NCBI GenBank assembly: GCA_022749755.1
Contig: CM040451.1
Span: 6,895,871-6,959,870 of the forward strand
Direction of reading: 5' to 3'
DNA length: 64,000 bases
From: Azadirachta indica
Lineage: Eukaryota > Streptophyta > Magnoliopsida > Sapindales > Meliaceae
The translations under genes and the position numbers were made by a program. Below are positions 34,669 to 47,121 of the stretch, piece by piece (the first letter of the stretch is position 1; each line of letters opens with the position of its first letter). A model generated the notes under the pieces. The model saw only the letters and a list, made by a program, of their open reading frames with translations, was not told the DNA's origin and did no database searches.

Positions 34669-36166
34669 TTGTATCTTATAATTCGTATAAAGAGTGTTTT
34701 TAATATTACTACATATCTATAGAGAGAGGAATATATTTGTAATAGTTGATACATTCAGGAATTTAGATATTTTTTATATAATTCATGCCTTAATTTTGTT
34801 AGTTAGTTCTTGTATTTCTTAGCATTTTGTTTGTTCTTCATATTTTGTAGATCTTTTTTAGTGAAAATGAATAAATGAGCTTAAAAGATACATTCTTAAA
34901 TCTTTCTTGAGAAATTCTTGAAGAGCATAAGAAGTTTTCCAAAATGGATGATGACATGGCAAGGTGATGTAGCACTTTAACAAGTGAACCTATGATGTGA
35001 TTACATATGGCATCCATTTGGTAGTTAGTGATGATGTGGAGTCTTAGGTGTTATCATTCAAGATCTTTTGCATCGGAAACTAGACATTCAAGGATTTCTA
35101 ATGGTATCTTATTTGTTCATAGGTTCCAAGTATGCCATTCTCAATAATTCAAGCAATATTAAAGGTTAAATTCTGGTTAAACTGAAAATTTTTCTTAAGT
35201 CTCACAATGCTTATAAAGGAGAGGCATGACATGACCAGAGGTCATATTATATTACAAAAAAAAAAGGCATATCTCCTTTTAAAAAGGTGCAAGAGGAGCA
35301 AAAAGACACAACTCAAGGTGGTGCCTCATAAAGTCCAAAATCGAATTAAGGAGATAATGAGTTTTATCTTCTCTGTCTTCATGATTCTTTCTTATAATTC
35401 AATTGCTTTTATTATGATTTCTAGTAGCTAAACTTATTTGTTGGGGCTAAGGATAAATTATAATTTGATCTTTCATGGATTGATATTAATTTAAGAGATT
35501 AGAAACTTAATTTTGGTGATTTTCATTCATATTATGCTATTATTGCATGTTTAAATAATTCTAGACTGCATCCTTATGATTTAAATGCAAGATATATTGA
35601 TGGAAGATTTAAGAACCAAACCAATTCCTTATATTGAATGCTTCTAATATGAATGAATTGTGACAACATGATAACAACACCAATTTGATTATTATTGCAT
35701 GATCTTCTTGTTTTCATAGTGTTTAATGTATTTGTGGCATGATAACAACAAACCACACCAAGCATTGTTACATGTTTTTAGAATAGGTGCGTTTACATCT
35801 TACACCAAGATTAAATTCATAATCAATAGAAAACTAATACATGTGATTAAATTGCATGTGAAAAATATTATTATCGAATTAAGTTGCTGGAATTTTTGTA
35901 TTACATAAATATGCCATAAAAGTGATAATTAGTGGTGAATTCTTAAAACCCTAATGCCTTTGTCTTGAGTGATTTATGTTCCTGCTTTTGCCATCTTGTG
36001 CAACTCATTTATTTATTTTATCTGCTATTTTAGTTTGATAATCAGGCAAACAATTTTTTTTGCATTCGTTCATTTTAGGGTATACTTACTAAGAAGCATT
36101 AAGTTAACCTGTTCTTTGTGGGATTAACCTTGTACGATGTTATCATACTATAATTGATTCGTATAT

Positions 36167-36411
36167 TGTTAGAAAGTTAAGAATTAGAAGATTTGTTCTT
36201 TAATAAATTTTTGATTTAGGAAATTTAGAATATTCAAATAAGAAAGTCAGAATATTAGGAGAATTTATTTTCCTTTATGTTTTTTTCTTTCCTGTTTTGT
36301 TCCTAGGTTTTAGTTACAGAATTGTTCCCTTTCATCTATATATACTTCTGTATTGAAGATGAAAATAAGATAATGTAAAAAGAAGAGTATTCTTTTATTT
36401 AAAATATTCCA
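36167..36411 (+). repeat. 5' LTR of copia 2
   Basis: 245 bp, TGTTAGAAAG to ATTCCA, nearly collinear with 41059-41302. It contains 'ctatatatac' as a likely TATA box (about 36334). Confidence 0.9.
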
Positions 36412-36414
36412 ATA

Positions 36415-36427
36415 TGGTATCAAAGCC
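36415..36427 (+). other. Primer binding site of copia 2
   Basis: TGGTATCAAAGCC three bases after the LTR, the tRNA-Met site with one change. Confidence 0.9.
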
Positions 36428-36458
36428 CTAGGTACCATCAGGAAAACTTTAATTCGCC

Positions 36459-39400
36459 ATGGTGAATAGAGATGCGGCAGCATGGAGAACAACCTTAACT
36501 GGTGCTGCAAACACCAACGCTACAAATTCTAACACTATAAACCAAGACTTAGTGTTAGGTGAAGGCACACTTAGCGGCGGAGAAGTGATCTTCGGAGAGA
36601 ATCACCTATATTCTACTATTTCTTTTGGTGGCTTTGAGGCATCCAATTCCCTGCATGTCACTATTTGTCGTTTGAATGGAAAAAGATTATATTAAATAGG
36701 CTCAATCTGTGCGGTTGATTTTGGATAGTAAAGGGAAGTTTGGTCATTTGACGGAAGAAGTTAAACAACCTAAATCTGGCAATCTAGTTAAAAAAAATTG
36801 GAAATATGAGAATTCCAAGATCATTGCTTGGCTGATCAACTCAATGGAATTAGGAATTGGAAAACTGTTCATGTTTTTACCAACAGCCAAAGAAGTCTAG
36901 GAAGCAGTCTATGACACATGCTCAAATTTAGAGAATTCCTCTTAAATATTTGAATTAAAATCCAAAATTTGGCACGCAAAACAAAGAGACCAAGATGTCA
37001 CAACCTTCTACAATGAGATGATGTCTTGGTGGCAAGAATTGGATGTTTGCTATGATGATGTTTGGGAATGCTCTAAAGACAGTGTTTGACATTTGAAAAG
37101 AAAAGAGAATGATAGGGTTTTCATGTTCTTGGCCGATCTCAACAAGGAGTTAGATGAGGTAAGAGGCTGAATCTTGGGAAAGAAACCACTTTCTTTTGTA
37201 CGTGAAGTTTTTCAGAAATTCGGAGAGAAAAAGGATGACATAAGGTTATGCTTGGTGGTAATTCTACAATAGCTAAATTAAAACCTGAAAGTTTGGCCTT
37301 TGTGACTAAAGGACATCAAGAAGAAGGGAAAAAGGATAGGAAACATTTGGAAAGACCTTGGTATAACCACTAGAAATGCCTATGGCACATAAGCGAGACT
37401 TGTTGGAAAATTCATGGTAAGCCATCTAATTGGAAAAAGAAGTCTGGGAATAAAGGTCATGTATTTTAAGTTGGTGTTTCGAATCAGGAGCAACTGTCTT
37501 CTATGAGTTTTTTTTTCCTTTCACTAAGGAGTAGATAGACCAACGGTATAAACTTCTAGCATCCCAAACAAATGTTTCTTGTTTAGTAGCTTAAAAAGGT
37601 AACTATCTAACCGTAGCCCTTGCCAGCTCTAATTGTCCTTGAATCATTGATTCATGCGCAACCGACCATATGACAGGTTTGTCAAAAATTTTCTCTTCCT
37701 ACAAGCTTTGTGCAGGAAACCAAAAAATTAAGATTGCAGATGGCTCTCTTTCAGCCATTGCAGGAAAAGGGTCTATTATTGTGTCAACAACTCTTACACT
37801 TCATGATGTTCTCCATGTCCCAAATCTTTCTTGTAATCTATTGTAGTTAGTAAGTTAACACAAGATCAAAAATGTCAAGCTAACTTTTCCTTGTGTCATT
37901 GTTATTTCCAAGATTTGATCACGGGGAAGATGATTAGCGGTGCTAGATAGAGTGAAGTACTATATTTCTTTGAAGATGGATCTAATTTAGGGTAGTAATC
38001 TCAACCATTGAGTACTTGTCTTGAATCTATGTCTGTTTCTTTAGATAATGATGTTACGTAATGGCATTTTCGACTTGGTCACCTAAGTTTAAGATATTTG
38101 AAATATTTATTTCCAAAGTTATTTTTGAATAAACATCTATCCTTGTTTCAGTGTGAAATATGTGAATTTGTAAAACATCATTGTGCTTTTTTTCCATCAC
38201 GACCATATAAACCCTCAAACCTATTTTCAATTTACACAGTGATGTTTGGGGCCCAAAGCAGGTAAGTACATTGTCTAACAAGAGATGGTTTATCACCTAT
38301 ACAAATGATCACACTTGATTTTGTTGGGTTTATTTATTAAATGAAAAATCTAAGCTAGAACAGGTTTTCAAAAACTTTCAAAGAATGGTGTAGACACAAT
38401 TTCAGTCGAATATTCAGATATTTAGAAGTGATAATGGAAATAAGTATTTTAACTTGATCTTAGGAAATTTTTTTTTCTTGAAAATGGTATAATTCATCAA
38501 AGTTCTTATGTTGATACTCCTCAACAAAATAACACTATAGAAAGAAAAAATAGATATCTTTAGGAGGTGACTAGATCATTTTGTTCAACTAAAGTTCCTA
38601 GGTATATATAAGGTGAAGCTATTTTAATTGCAACATATCTTATTAATAGAATGCCATCTAAAATTTTAAAATTCCAAACTCCTCTCTAGGTTTTCAAGTA
38701 CTTTTTTCCAATAACTTGAATTTCAGTAGATTTACCTCCTAAAATTTTTGGTTGCACGGCCTTTGTTCATAATCACAAGAACAACAGTAAATTGGAACCT
38801 AGAGCAACAAAATGTATTTTATTGGGTATTCTCCAACTCAAAAAGGTTACAAATGCTTTAACCCAAAAACAAACAAAATGTTTATGACTATAGATGTAAC
38901 CTTTTTTGAAAAACAACCATATTTTATGAATACTCCTCTTCAAGGGGAGAATATAAGTGAAAATTTATTTGTTGGCACTGTTCCTTTTCCAATTGAGCCT
39001 GTTATGTCCACACCTACAACAAATGACCTAAGGATAGATAGTGAGACTTAACACTAAACAGTGGTTAATGTTTCTCAAGATCCTGGGCTTACATTAAAAG
39101 AACAATATGCCTCCAAAAATCAAGTTTCAAATGTAGAGAATTCTGGATAACCTAATATAGCATCTTTATCTGATCATAGTCATAAAGAAACTGACATTAT
39201 AAATAGGAAAAGTGGCAAAATATGGAAAGGGCTTATTTACTCAAAGTAGGACCAGATAAAAAGGAAGAACTCTACTCTATCACACGGTCATAACTCTGAG
39301 CTGAGGCCAAATCAACAATTAGAGTTTGTGTCAACTAATTCTTCCTCTCCTTCAAATGTTCAGTTTGAACCTAATAATCTAGAAATTCTAATTGCTCTTA

Positions 39401-41000
39401 GGCAAGGTGTTAAATCTTGTACCAAGCATCTTATATCTAAGTTTGTTTCCTATGAAAAATTATCCTCATCTTTTGTTGGTTTCACCTCAGAACTGTCCAA
39501 TTTAAAAATTCCTAAGAATGTACAGGAGGCTCTAAAAGTTCCTAAGTAGAAGGAAGCAATTCTTAAAGAGATGAGAGCTCTTGAGAAGAACAACACTTGG
39601 AGTGTGGTAACCTTACCAATTGGAAATACTACTGTGGTTTGTAAATGGGTTTTCACTATAAAATACAACTCTAATGGCTCTTTAGAGAGATACAAGGTGA
39701 GATTAGTGGCCAAGGGTTACACTTAGACCTATAACATTGATTGCTGTGAGACTTTTGCACCAGTTGCTAAGTTGAATACTGTCCGAGTTCTTTTGTCAAT
39801 TATAGCCGATTTGGATTGGCCTCTTCATTAACTTCATGTGAAGAATACCTTTCTCATTGGCGATCTAGAAGAAGAAGTGTATATGGATAGTCCTCCTAAC
39901 TTTGAAGAAAAATTTAGCTTTAAGGTGTGTAAATTGAAAAAGTCTCTACATGGGCTTAAGCAATCTTCAAGAGCGTGGTTTGAAAAATTCACTCAATCTG
40001 TAAAAAGGCAAGTATATCTCAAGGGACAAATAGATCATACCTTATTCTTCAAATTTTCCTCTGAAGGCAATATTACAATCTTAATTGTTTATGTTGATGA
40101 CATCAATTTTATAGGTGATGATGTGATGGAGATGAATAGACTAAAGAAGGACTTGACCACTGAATTTGAAATTAAAGACTTAGGAGCATTGAGGTAATAT
40201 TTTAGGCGTGAAAGTTTCCAATTCAAAACGTGAAATTGTTGTCTCTTAACAAAAATACATATTAGATTTCTTAAAGGAAACTACAAAGGATTGTTGCAGG
40301 CCATCTGAGACTCTTATGGATCCTAATATAAAGCTTTAGGATAAAGGAAAGGGTGTTCCTATTGATACTGAAAGATACTAGAGATTAGTAGGTGAATTAA
40401 TCTATTTATCACACACACGACCTGATATTGCCTTTTCAGTAAGTATGGTAAGTCAATTTATGCATGCCCTTTACAAGGAACATCTTGAAGCTGTTTATCG
40501 AATCTTGAGATATTTAAAAGCTATTCCTAGGAAAGGTCTATTCTTCAAAAAGATTGAACAAAAGAGTATTAAAGTGTTTACGGATGCAGATTGGGCTGGG
40601 TTTATCACTAATAGAAGATCTACATCAGTATATTGTACTTTTGTTTGGAGAAATTTAGTAACTTAGAGGAGTAAGAAGCAGAGTGTTGTTGCTAGAAGCA
40701 GAGCTGAGGCTGAATTCATGGCAATGGCACAAGGAACTTGTGAGGTTCTTTAGTTAAAATGAGTTTTAGAAGAGTTGAAGAAACCAGTGGAATGTCCCTT
40801 AAGATTATATTGTGACAACAAAGTCGCAATAAGTATTGCTCATAATTTAGTTCAACATGATAGAACGAAGCACATAAAGATTGATCTTCAGTTTATAAAG
40901 GAGAAAATTGAAGTTGGGATAATATGTTTGCCATTCATACGAACAGCTCGACAAACAGCCGATATTTTGAACAAAAGAACTTGTAAGACCTAACAACTTT
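36459..41000 (+). pseudogene. Copia 2 gag-pol polyprotein remnant
   Basis: gag begins at the Met at 36459 and carries R-L-N-G-K, then L-D-S-K-G-K, W-x-x-x-N and I-A-W-L-I-N-S-M (36640-36870), typical of plant copia gag. Integrase pieces lie at about 38040-38700. RT is the best part (39540-40200): V-Y-M-D-S-P-P, L-H-G-L-K-Q-S-S-R-A-W and catalytic Y-V-D-D (40089-40100). RNase H follows with R-Y-L-K, D-A-D-W-A-G and a C-D-N-K-V-A-I motif (40500-40840). Stops such as 39547-39549 and 40663-40665 replace Gln or Trp. It is inactive. Confidence 0.9.
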
Positions 41001-41058
41001 GAGCATCTAATTAGTAAATTGGGCATGATTGATATCTGTGCACCAACTTGAGGAGAAG

Positions 41059-41302
41059 TGTCAAAAAGTTATGAAATAAAAGATTTGTTCTTTAATAAAT
41101 ATCTGAATTAGGAAATTTAGAATATTCAAATAGGAAAGTTAGAATATTAGGAGAATTTATATTCCATTATGTTTTTTCCTTTTTTTTTTGTTCCTAGTTT
41201 CTAGTTACAGAATTGTTCCCTTTTATCTATATATACTTCTGTATTGAAGATGAAAATAAGATAACAAAAAAAAGAAAGCATTCTTTTCCTTAAAATATTC
41301 CA
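41059..41302 (+). repeat. 3' LTR of copia 2
   Basis: 244 bp, preceded by the purine tract TTGAGGAGAAG. Small differences from the 5' LTR show some age. Confidence 0.9.
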
Positions 41303-41371
41303 ATATATGCTTATGAATTTTAATATAGATTCTAGAATACTTATTTAAGAGTAACTAGAATTTAACAACAA

Positions 41372-41463
41372 TTGTACAAATTTAGAAATTTTATTTGCTT
41401 ACTTTAAGTAGTTTTTAACATAAGCAAACAAGTATATATAGTTGCTATCATCAATTGAATATT
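41372..41463 (-). repeat. RLP-upstream module, continuation
   Basis: Carries on exactly where 34746 stopped: 'attgtacaaatttagaaatt', 'tttgcttactttaagtag', 'tatatagttgctatcatcaa'. It shows that solo LTR 2 and its copia inserted into one module copy. Confidence 0.75.
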
Positions 41464-42955
41464 TGTGAATATCCTTAAACCCCAATGTCATTTGAAAATT
41501 TTTTGTTCATTTGTAGAAAGAGAAGAAAACATTATATTTAAGGCAAAATTTTGTATGGAAAAAGGTAATAGAGGAAAAGACAAAGAAGAGAGGAAGAACG
41601 GCCGACAAAATATCATCAAAAAGCCACGAAGAGTGGTCTTGAGGCAGCAAGCATGGCATTCGCGCTAGATGCTTTTCCTTAAGGCCAAGATTAGGCCCGG
41701 AAGTATGGCGGAGCTACACCATACCTTGCTTTTGTTCGTGTGCCAACTGCATGCTTGCGCTAAGCCTTGCATGCCCATGCCTCTAACCTACGTGCCCGCA
41801 CCTCCTCTTGAGCTGAATGATGTCCCAAAATCAATTTGAGCCATTGGTTCGAATTTGTGTGGCCTAATTTGGACTAACCTAGGATTTTGTAATGTTCCAA
41901 CATCAGCCAACACTTACCACTTATGAAAAGAGGGAATTTTTAGAGTGAAAAAGAGAGAAAATAGAGAGAGAGAGAGGTGGAAATCATCACTTCTTAGAGG
42001 AATTCAACAGAATGTACTTGAAGATTTGCAGATTAAAGCATCGACATCTTTAGTATATGTCTTAATCTCTACATTTTGTCTTGAATTTTGGATTATTATT
42101 ATTGTTTTTATTCATTATTGAAATTATTAATTACGATGAAAATTTGTATTATGGATTATGTTATGTTAGGCTAAATTTATTGTTTAGACACTTGTTGTAG
42201 CTTATCTGAACTATGTTTTGATCAATTGACATGTTATTAATTTTAATATGTTTTCACTTTGTGTTTAACTATGCTTAATACTTCTAATTTGTTAATTGAT
42301 GAATTAGTTGATTGATGATAAATAAATTAACATTTGGGAGAGATTAATTTATTTATCGGATTAGGGAAACACAATTTAAGTTATTGTGAGTTTAGGGAGG
42401 AGATCAATACCTAGATAATCATATTAACAAATAGGATATTAAAAGACCAAGCAGTAATTGAGTCGTAAGTGTGTTATAATAGGTAATGCGTAATGAGCGT
42501 ATAGTCAATTAAGTTAGATAGGAATATCAACTTATTTATACGTTTGACCTCATTTGACGCTAGGGAGAGGTAACAAAGTCATTCTTCATCCTATGATTAG
42601 CAAATAGAATCAAAACACATTAATAATGCCAATTATGAGAAAGGTAGGGATAAATAAGTGAAATCAAGACCTTGTAACTTTCATCATAACATAGTTCCAC
42701 TTATTTATACATTCTTTCTAACTTTGTGTTAAAATTATTGTTTATTAATTAATATTCAATTTTTTGTTTTAGGTTTATTATTTTCGCATCATAAAATTTT
42801 GAATTGTCTAGATAAAGTTGAGTTATCATAGCTACGGCATTCAGCATATGATTTAGAACTCAATTCTTGTGGGACAATACTTATATTTTTCGCTACATAC
42901 TTTTTCTGACCTATGCACTTGTGGTTAAATGCATATATAAGCATAGTCGCAAACA
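41464..42955 (+). repeat. Gypsy-type solo LTR 3
   Basis: 1492 bp, TGTGAATATC to CGCAAACA, same family as 28609-30025. Flanking 5-mers are ATATT (41459-41463) and ATTTT (42956-42960), 4 of 5 matching. It has a GC-rich patch (41600-41815) in an otherwise AT-rich sequence. No internal coding region. Confidence 0.65.
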
Positions 42956-43975
42956 ATTTTATACAACTTTTTATATATTTCAGTATTTTTTAATTATTTT
43001 TAAAGAAAATTTATTATATTCAATGTTAATTAAATTTGAAAGTACCTTTAAACAAATAATCAGAGTTATGGATGAATAAATATTAACTATTAACGAAAAC
43101 TTCCATAAGTGATAATTTGTTAATTCTAATCATACGTAATTTATTATATATAATATGGTTTTGATTGAAACTACTCTATCTCTCTGTCTCTCTATCGCTT
43201 TTACTTCCAATATTTTCCTTTTCTTTAACATTTGTTCTTTTAGTTCCCTCTCAAACAACTACCTTTTATTAATCTCGTAAAATTCATATCTTTAGTAACA
43301 AATTACTTGTTGATGTTTCTCTTATAAAATTTTTCATTTTCGTAACATTTGTTGACTTCATGACAGTATAAATGTTTAATAATTCTTAGATTCCTTTAAT
43401 ACTTAATTATTTTTTTGTATTATGATAAATATTGATCTAATGGATGATTATATTTCTCATTTGGGTCATTCTGACCTAACCTGAATTCATTGTTAGTGTT
43501 ATGATAATCACATTAAGTTAAAATTTGCTAAAGAAATAATAATAACCATTAATTTCATATTTTTAAGAAATTAATTAATAATATAAATGATTATTGTCTA
43601 ACTAAATACACAACAAAATACTTTTTGCCCCTATTATTTTTAAGTAAACATATCATTTTAACCTTGTGCTGATGAAACATTAACGCTTTTAAAATGTCTA
43701 TTAAGCAATTTATGCATAATCCTTAAATGCAATGCAAACATAACTTGATTTTAACTTTGAATGATGTGATTTTGATTCTAGTTTATGCAGGAGCAATTTA
43801 TTTATTTATTTTGTTAATTAGGCTAGTTTAATAGTTAAGGGTATGATCATATAAATAGTAGATAAAAGCAAGATAAATTTGAAAATTGCTAGGAAATTAG
43901 TATTCCATATTATTCATGGAAAAAAAATTATGCTAAAAATGCTTGGAGTAAGTAATTAAAACTTGTGAATTTCTA
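42956..43975. other. Intergenic, nothing recognised
   Basis: AT-rich DNA without gene-like structure that I can support. Confidence 0.6.
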
Positions 43976-45132
43976 CAAGTAAAAATATATAAATATATAT
44001 TAATACTAAAAACAAACTATTTATACAAATTATAACATACAAAATGACATGATATAATAGTATTACTTATAATATGGTCCATATTATTTAATTTTATTTA
44101 TATTAATTTTATATTTTCATCAACTAATACTATTATATCGTGTCAGTTGTACCAAATTTTATTTTGTGATATTAAGATACAATTTTATACTTTTTCTTTT
44201 CCTACCACCGCTCATAATTTCTATAACTCTCTCTTTTTTTTAACATAAATTGTAGTAACAAAAAACAAGTACATTTATATAAACGTATTAAAAAAAGATT
44301 GATTTTCACTTTTAGTTAAAAAATAATCTAACATTATAGTTGGTGATCTATTAGAAGTTTAGATGAATATTTTTGTAGCATAGCTTAAATATCTATTTCC
44401 ACTTTTATCTTCTAGAGGGTATAAATTATGCCCACCTTTTTTTTTTTTTGAAATCTAACATTTACTTGAGTGAATATTTTAAGTTGTAATTGGTTTAATT
44501 TGTAAAATATTTTGAAATAATACAATATATGGATTAGACAAGTTTGACTCGCACAAAAAAATTTGATTTACCTTTACATGTATTTTAAAAAAAGTTAGAA
44601 GAAATTCAGCAATTGTAGTAAATAAATAAAGTATATATGCTATGGATTAAAGGATTATATTCATTTTTTTTTAAAAAAATAGATGTTCAAGTTAATAGTC
44701 TTGTATCAATAAGTAAAATTAATTAAAATTTTTAATTGGTTTAATATATAAAATCTTTTGAAATGATAAAAAAATATGGACTGGATAAGTTTGACTCACA
44801 ACAAAAAAATTTAATTTATATTCACATATATAACATTTTTAAAAAATTAAGAAATATTAGCAATTGTAAAAAATAAATAAAATAAATATACGAAAGGATT
44901 AAAGGATTATATTCAATTTTTTAAAAAAAATTAAAACAGTCTTGTTAACAATAAGTAGATTTAATTAAAATTTCTAAAAGGCTATTCAAATTTTCATGTA
45001 TAAGAACAAAAATGGTTCGCAATGATACTTAGATGGTAATTAGATCATGTTCATTCAAAATTTAATTATATTCCTAACTATTTAAGGAAAATAAAATAAT
45101 CAAATGATGTCTGTAATTTACATTTAAGGAAG
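43976..45132 (+). repeat. RLP-upstream module in inverted orientation
   Basis: The reverse complement of this stretch follows 31000-31900: the MITE (44045-44146), 'gttgtaattggtttaatttg' (44483) and again near 44730, and 'ttacatttaaggaagt' at 45118. The block from 44470 to 44600 is repeated at about 44730-44870. It is upstream of the plus-strand RLP, consistent with being its promoter region. Confidence 0.65.
44045..44146. mobile_element. Palindromic MITE, copy E
   Basis: Arms 'gacatgatataatagtatta' and 'taatactattatatcgtgtc' are inverted repeats at both ends of about 100 bp, here inside the inverted module. Confidence 0.78.
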
Positions 45133-45471
45133 TGATGTAGGATAATTTTAGAATTTAATTAGTTTTGAAAGTGTTTTATTCTTGTCAATTTAATTTATTA
45201 TTTTAATTCCTAGTTTTCCTATTTAAGTCGGAGTTTTTTTTTTTATTTGAATTAACTTATAATATTAGGTTTTCTCTATTATATATAGGGAGCCCTATGT
45301 TATTTTTTAGAGAATCTTTTTATTCAATAAAATATTCTCTTTTAATTTTATCCCTCATGACATTTAATCCCATCCATTAGAATATTTATCTAATCCATTG
45401 CGTTAAAGAACTGAAAGAGATTCGGCTTTCGATAAAATATTTTTGTCCCATCTGCTATCTCGCCTGTGTCA
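45133..45471 (+). repeat. Solo LTR 4 in the RLP promoter
   Basis: 339 bp, TGATGTAGGA to TGTGTCA, with a perfect 5-bp duplication GGAAG (45128-45132 and 45472-45476). The paralogous upstream modules lack it ('taaggaagtttgc' style, inverted at 31828-31840). It contains 'tatatatagggagccc' (about 45280), a good TATA box, and 'caataaaat' (about 45326), a possible polyadenylation signal. Confidence 0.82.
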
Positions 45472-45697
45472 GGAAGTTTACACCTCTTTTCCATTCAAAT
45501 TTCTTTTAACTTTCAAACTGTAATTCTTTAATCATAACATACTACATACACATGTTATGCTTTCAAGTAGCTCCTTTATAACTTAAAAAATATTTCTAAA
45601 GATTGAATATTTCTAAGTTTAAGCGCTTCACTGGTAATAACAACTATGTATATAGCTGTTATTTTCCACCATCAATCAAGCCATTAATTGCAGAACA

Positions 45698-46995
45698 ATG
45701 AAACTTGTTATCCTTGTTTCATTTTCAATCTTTCCCCTGTCCAATCTTTCATTCACAAATGATTGCTATGTTGATGAAAAAGCAGCATTTTTTAGCTCCA
45801 AATCAAATCTTACAGACCCTTTAAACCGGTTGTCCCAATGGAAAGGCCAAAACTGTTGCAACTGATATTGAATAGGTTGTTCAAAATCACTTCATGTTTC
45901 AGTCATCAATCTTCAAACCCCAATCCTGATCTAGATAACTCCTTTATTAACATGAACTCAAAGCTTATTCCCACATCCATCTCTGTATCTACTGCCAATA
46001 GAGGTACCGTCTCTTTTTCCCTCTTTTCCCTTACTCATCTTCGACATCTTGATCACAGCCTCGACAACTTCATGTACCCAAAATTTCCCTCTGGTTTTGC
46101 CAATCTCACTAGCTCAATCTTTCCAATGCTATGTTTAATGGTTCCATTGCAACCCAATTTTCTGACCTTACTTCCCATAAATGGTAGATATTTCGTGTTC
46201 TTATACGGCTCATGACGATTCATCAGTTTCTTATAAGTTTGTCTTCTTCACTTCAAGTTCATTCTACCGGTGCTTATTATAGTTACAGATATGGGGGCAA
46301 TCTTTCTTTGTCAACTCTGGAATTTTTTCAAGGGCTGCATATATAATCTCAGGGAACTAAGATTTAGTGTTGTTGAGCTTTCAAAGGCATCTCTGTCAAC
46401 ATAATGGGCTAATCCTTTATCACTCTCTCAAATCTTAATAGGCTTGATCGATCCAATTGCAGGATCTCTGTCTATGTTCTTGCAAAGCAGCTCCTTAACC
46501 TGACCAATCTTGATGGACAGGTGATTGATTTCAATTCTCTTACATCAATGATTCTTTCTGAGTTAGCGAATCTCGCTTCTCTATCAATGCTTGAATTGTC
46601 AACAATTCAGGTCGGTAACAACTCTGGTATCAGTGTTGCATTGAATTCAATGTTTTCATCTCCCTGGCCTCGCTTAGAATACCTTGATTTCTCGTCTATT
46701 CAAGCTCCTGGATCATTACCAGCATCTCTTTTCAAAACAACTTCTTTATGCTTATTTCATCGCAACAAATTGTTTACCTTTGGGGACTATACCTGCTTCT
46801 ATAACGAACTTTTCAAATTTAGAAATGTTAGACCTTGACATAAACGAAATAGCGGGTCAGATTCCCCCTATAATAACCAACTTGATGAAAAGCCCACAAT
46901 CGCTCTCTCTCACACAAAATTCTTTGGAATGACCCATGCTTACTTCAATTTGTAACATGTCCTCTCTCCAACAACTTTCTTTGGCTGAGAACTCT
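45698..46995 (+). pseudogene. RLP pseudogene (Cf-type LRR receptor-like protein), 5' half
   Basis: Starts at the Met at 45698 with a secretory signal peptide (K-L-V-I-L-V-S-F-S-I-F-P-L-S). It is followed by the LRR N-terminal cap: D-E-K-A-A-F-F-x-S-K, N-R-L-S-Q-W and a C-C pair (to about 45862). LRRs follow in several frames, for example S-F-S-L-F-S-L-T-H-L-R-H-L-D (about 46012-46053) and P-W-P-R-L-E-Y-L-D-F-S (about 46665-46695). Such proteins are cell-surface immune or developmental receptors without a kinase. Frameshifts begin just after the cap and it stops near a CACTA end at 47 kb, so it cannot make a receptor. Confidence 0.85.
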
Positions 46996-46997
46996 TT

Positions 46998-47121
46998 AAA
47001 GGATATAATTAATTATTAATTTTTTAAAAAATTTTGGCGACGATCTTGGAAATGTCGTCATGAAAATAGTTTTTAGTGACAAATTTTTTGTTGTCACTAA
47101 AATCTAATTTTTTTGGTAGTG
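46998..47121 (-). mobile_element. Single CACTA transposon terminus
   Basis: Read from 47121 on the minus strand it begins CACTACCAAAAAAATTAG, followed by subterminal 'gtgacaa' and 'gtcacta' motifs. This is the usual form of plant CACTA ends. No partner end or transposase is nearby. It marks the join between the plus-strand RLP and the duplicated minus-strand RLP segment. Confidence 0.65.

Larger units (their letters stand above)
36167..41302 (+). mobile_element. Ty1/copia retrotransposon 2, complete but degraded
   Basis: About 5.14 kb with short LTRs (36167-36411 and 41059-41302). Flanking bases are compatible with a TATAT duplication (36162-36166 and 41304-41308), within one base of the LTR end. 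gag, integrase, RT and RNase H are in copia order. It lies inside solo LTR 2, so it is younger than that LTR. Confidence 0.9.
34747..41371 (+). repeat. Gypsy-type solo LTR 2, split by copia 2
   Basis: Outer boundaries TGATACATTC and AACAACA, with flanking 5-mers ATAGT (34742-34746) and ATTGT (41372-41376). The paralogous empty site at about 31586-31610 reads 'atatttgtaattgtacaaat', showing that the original target was ATTGT. Net length without copia 2 is 1489 bp. The 3' part has the 'gtgggattaacc' to 'gattcgtatat' form common at gypsy LTR ends. No internal gypsy coding region is seen. Confidence 0.78.
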
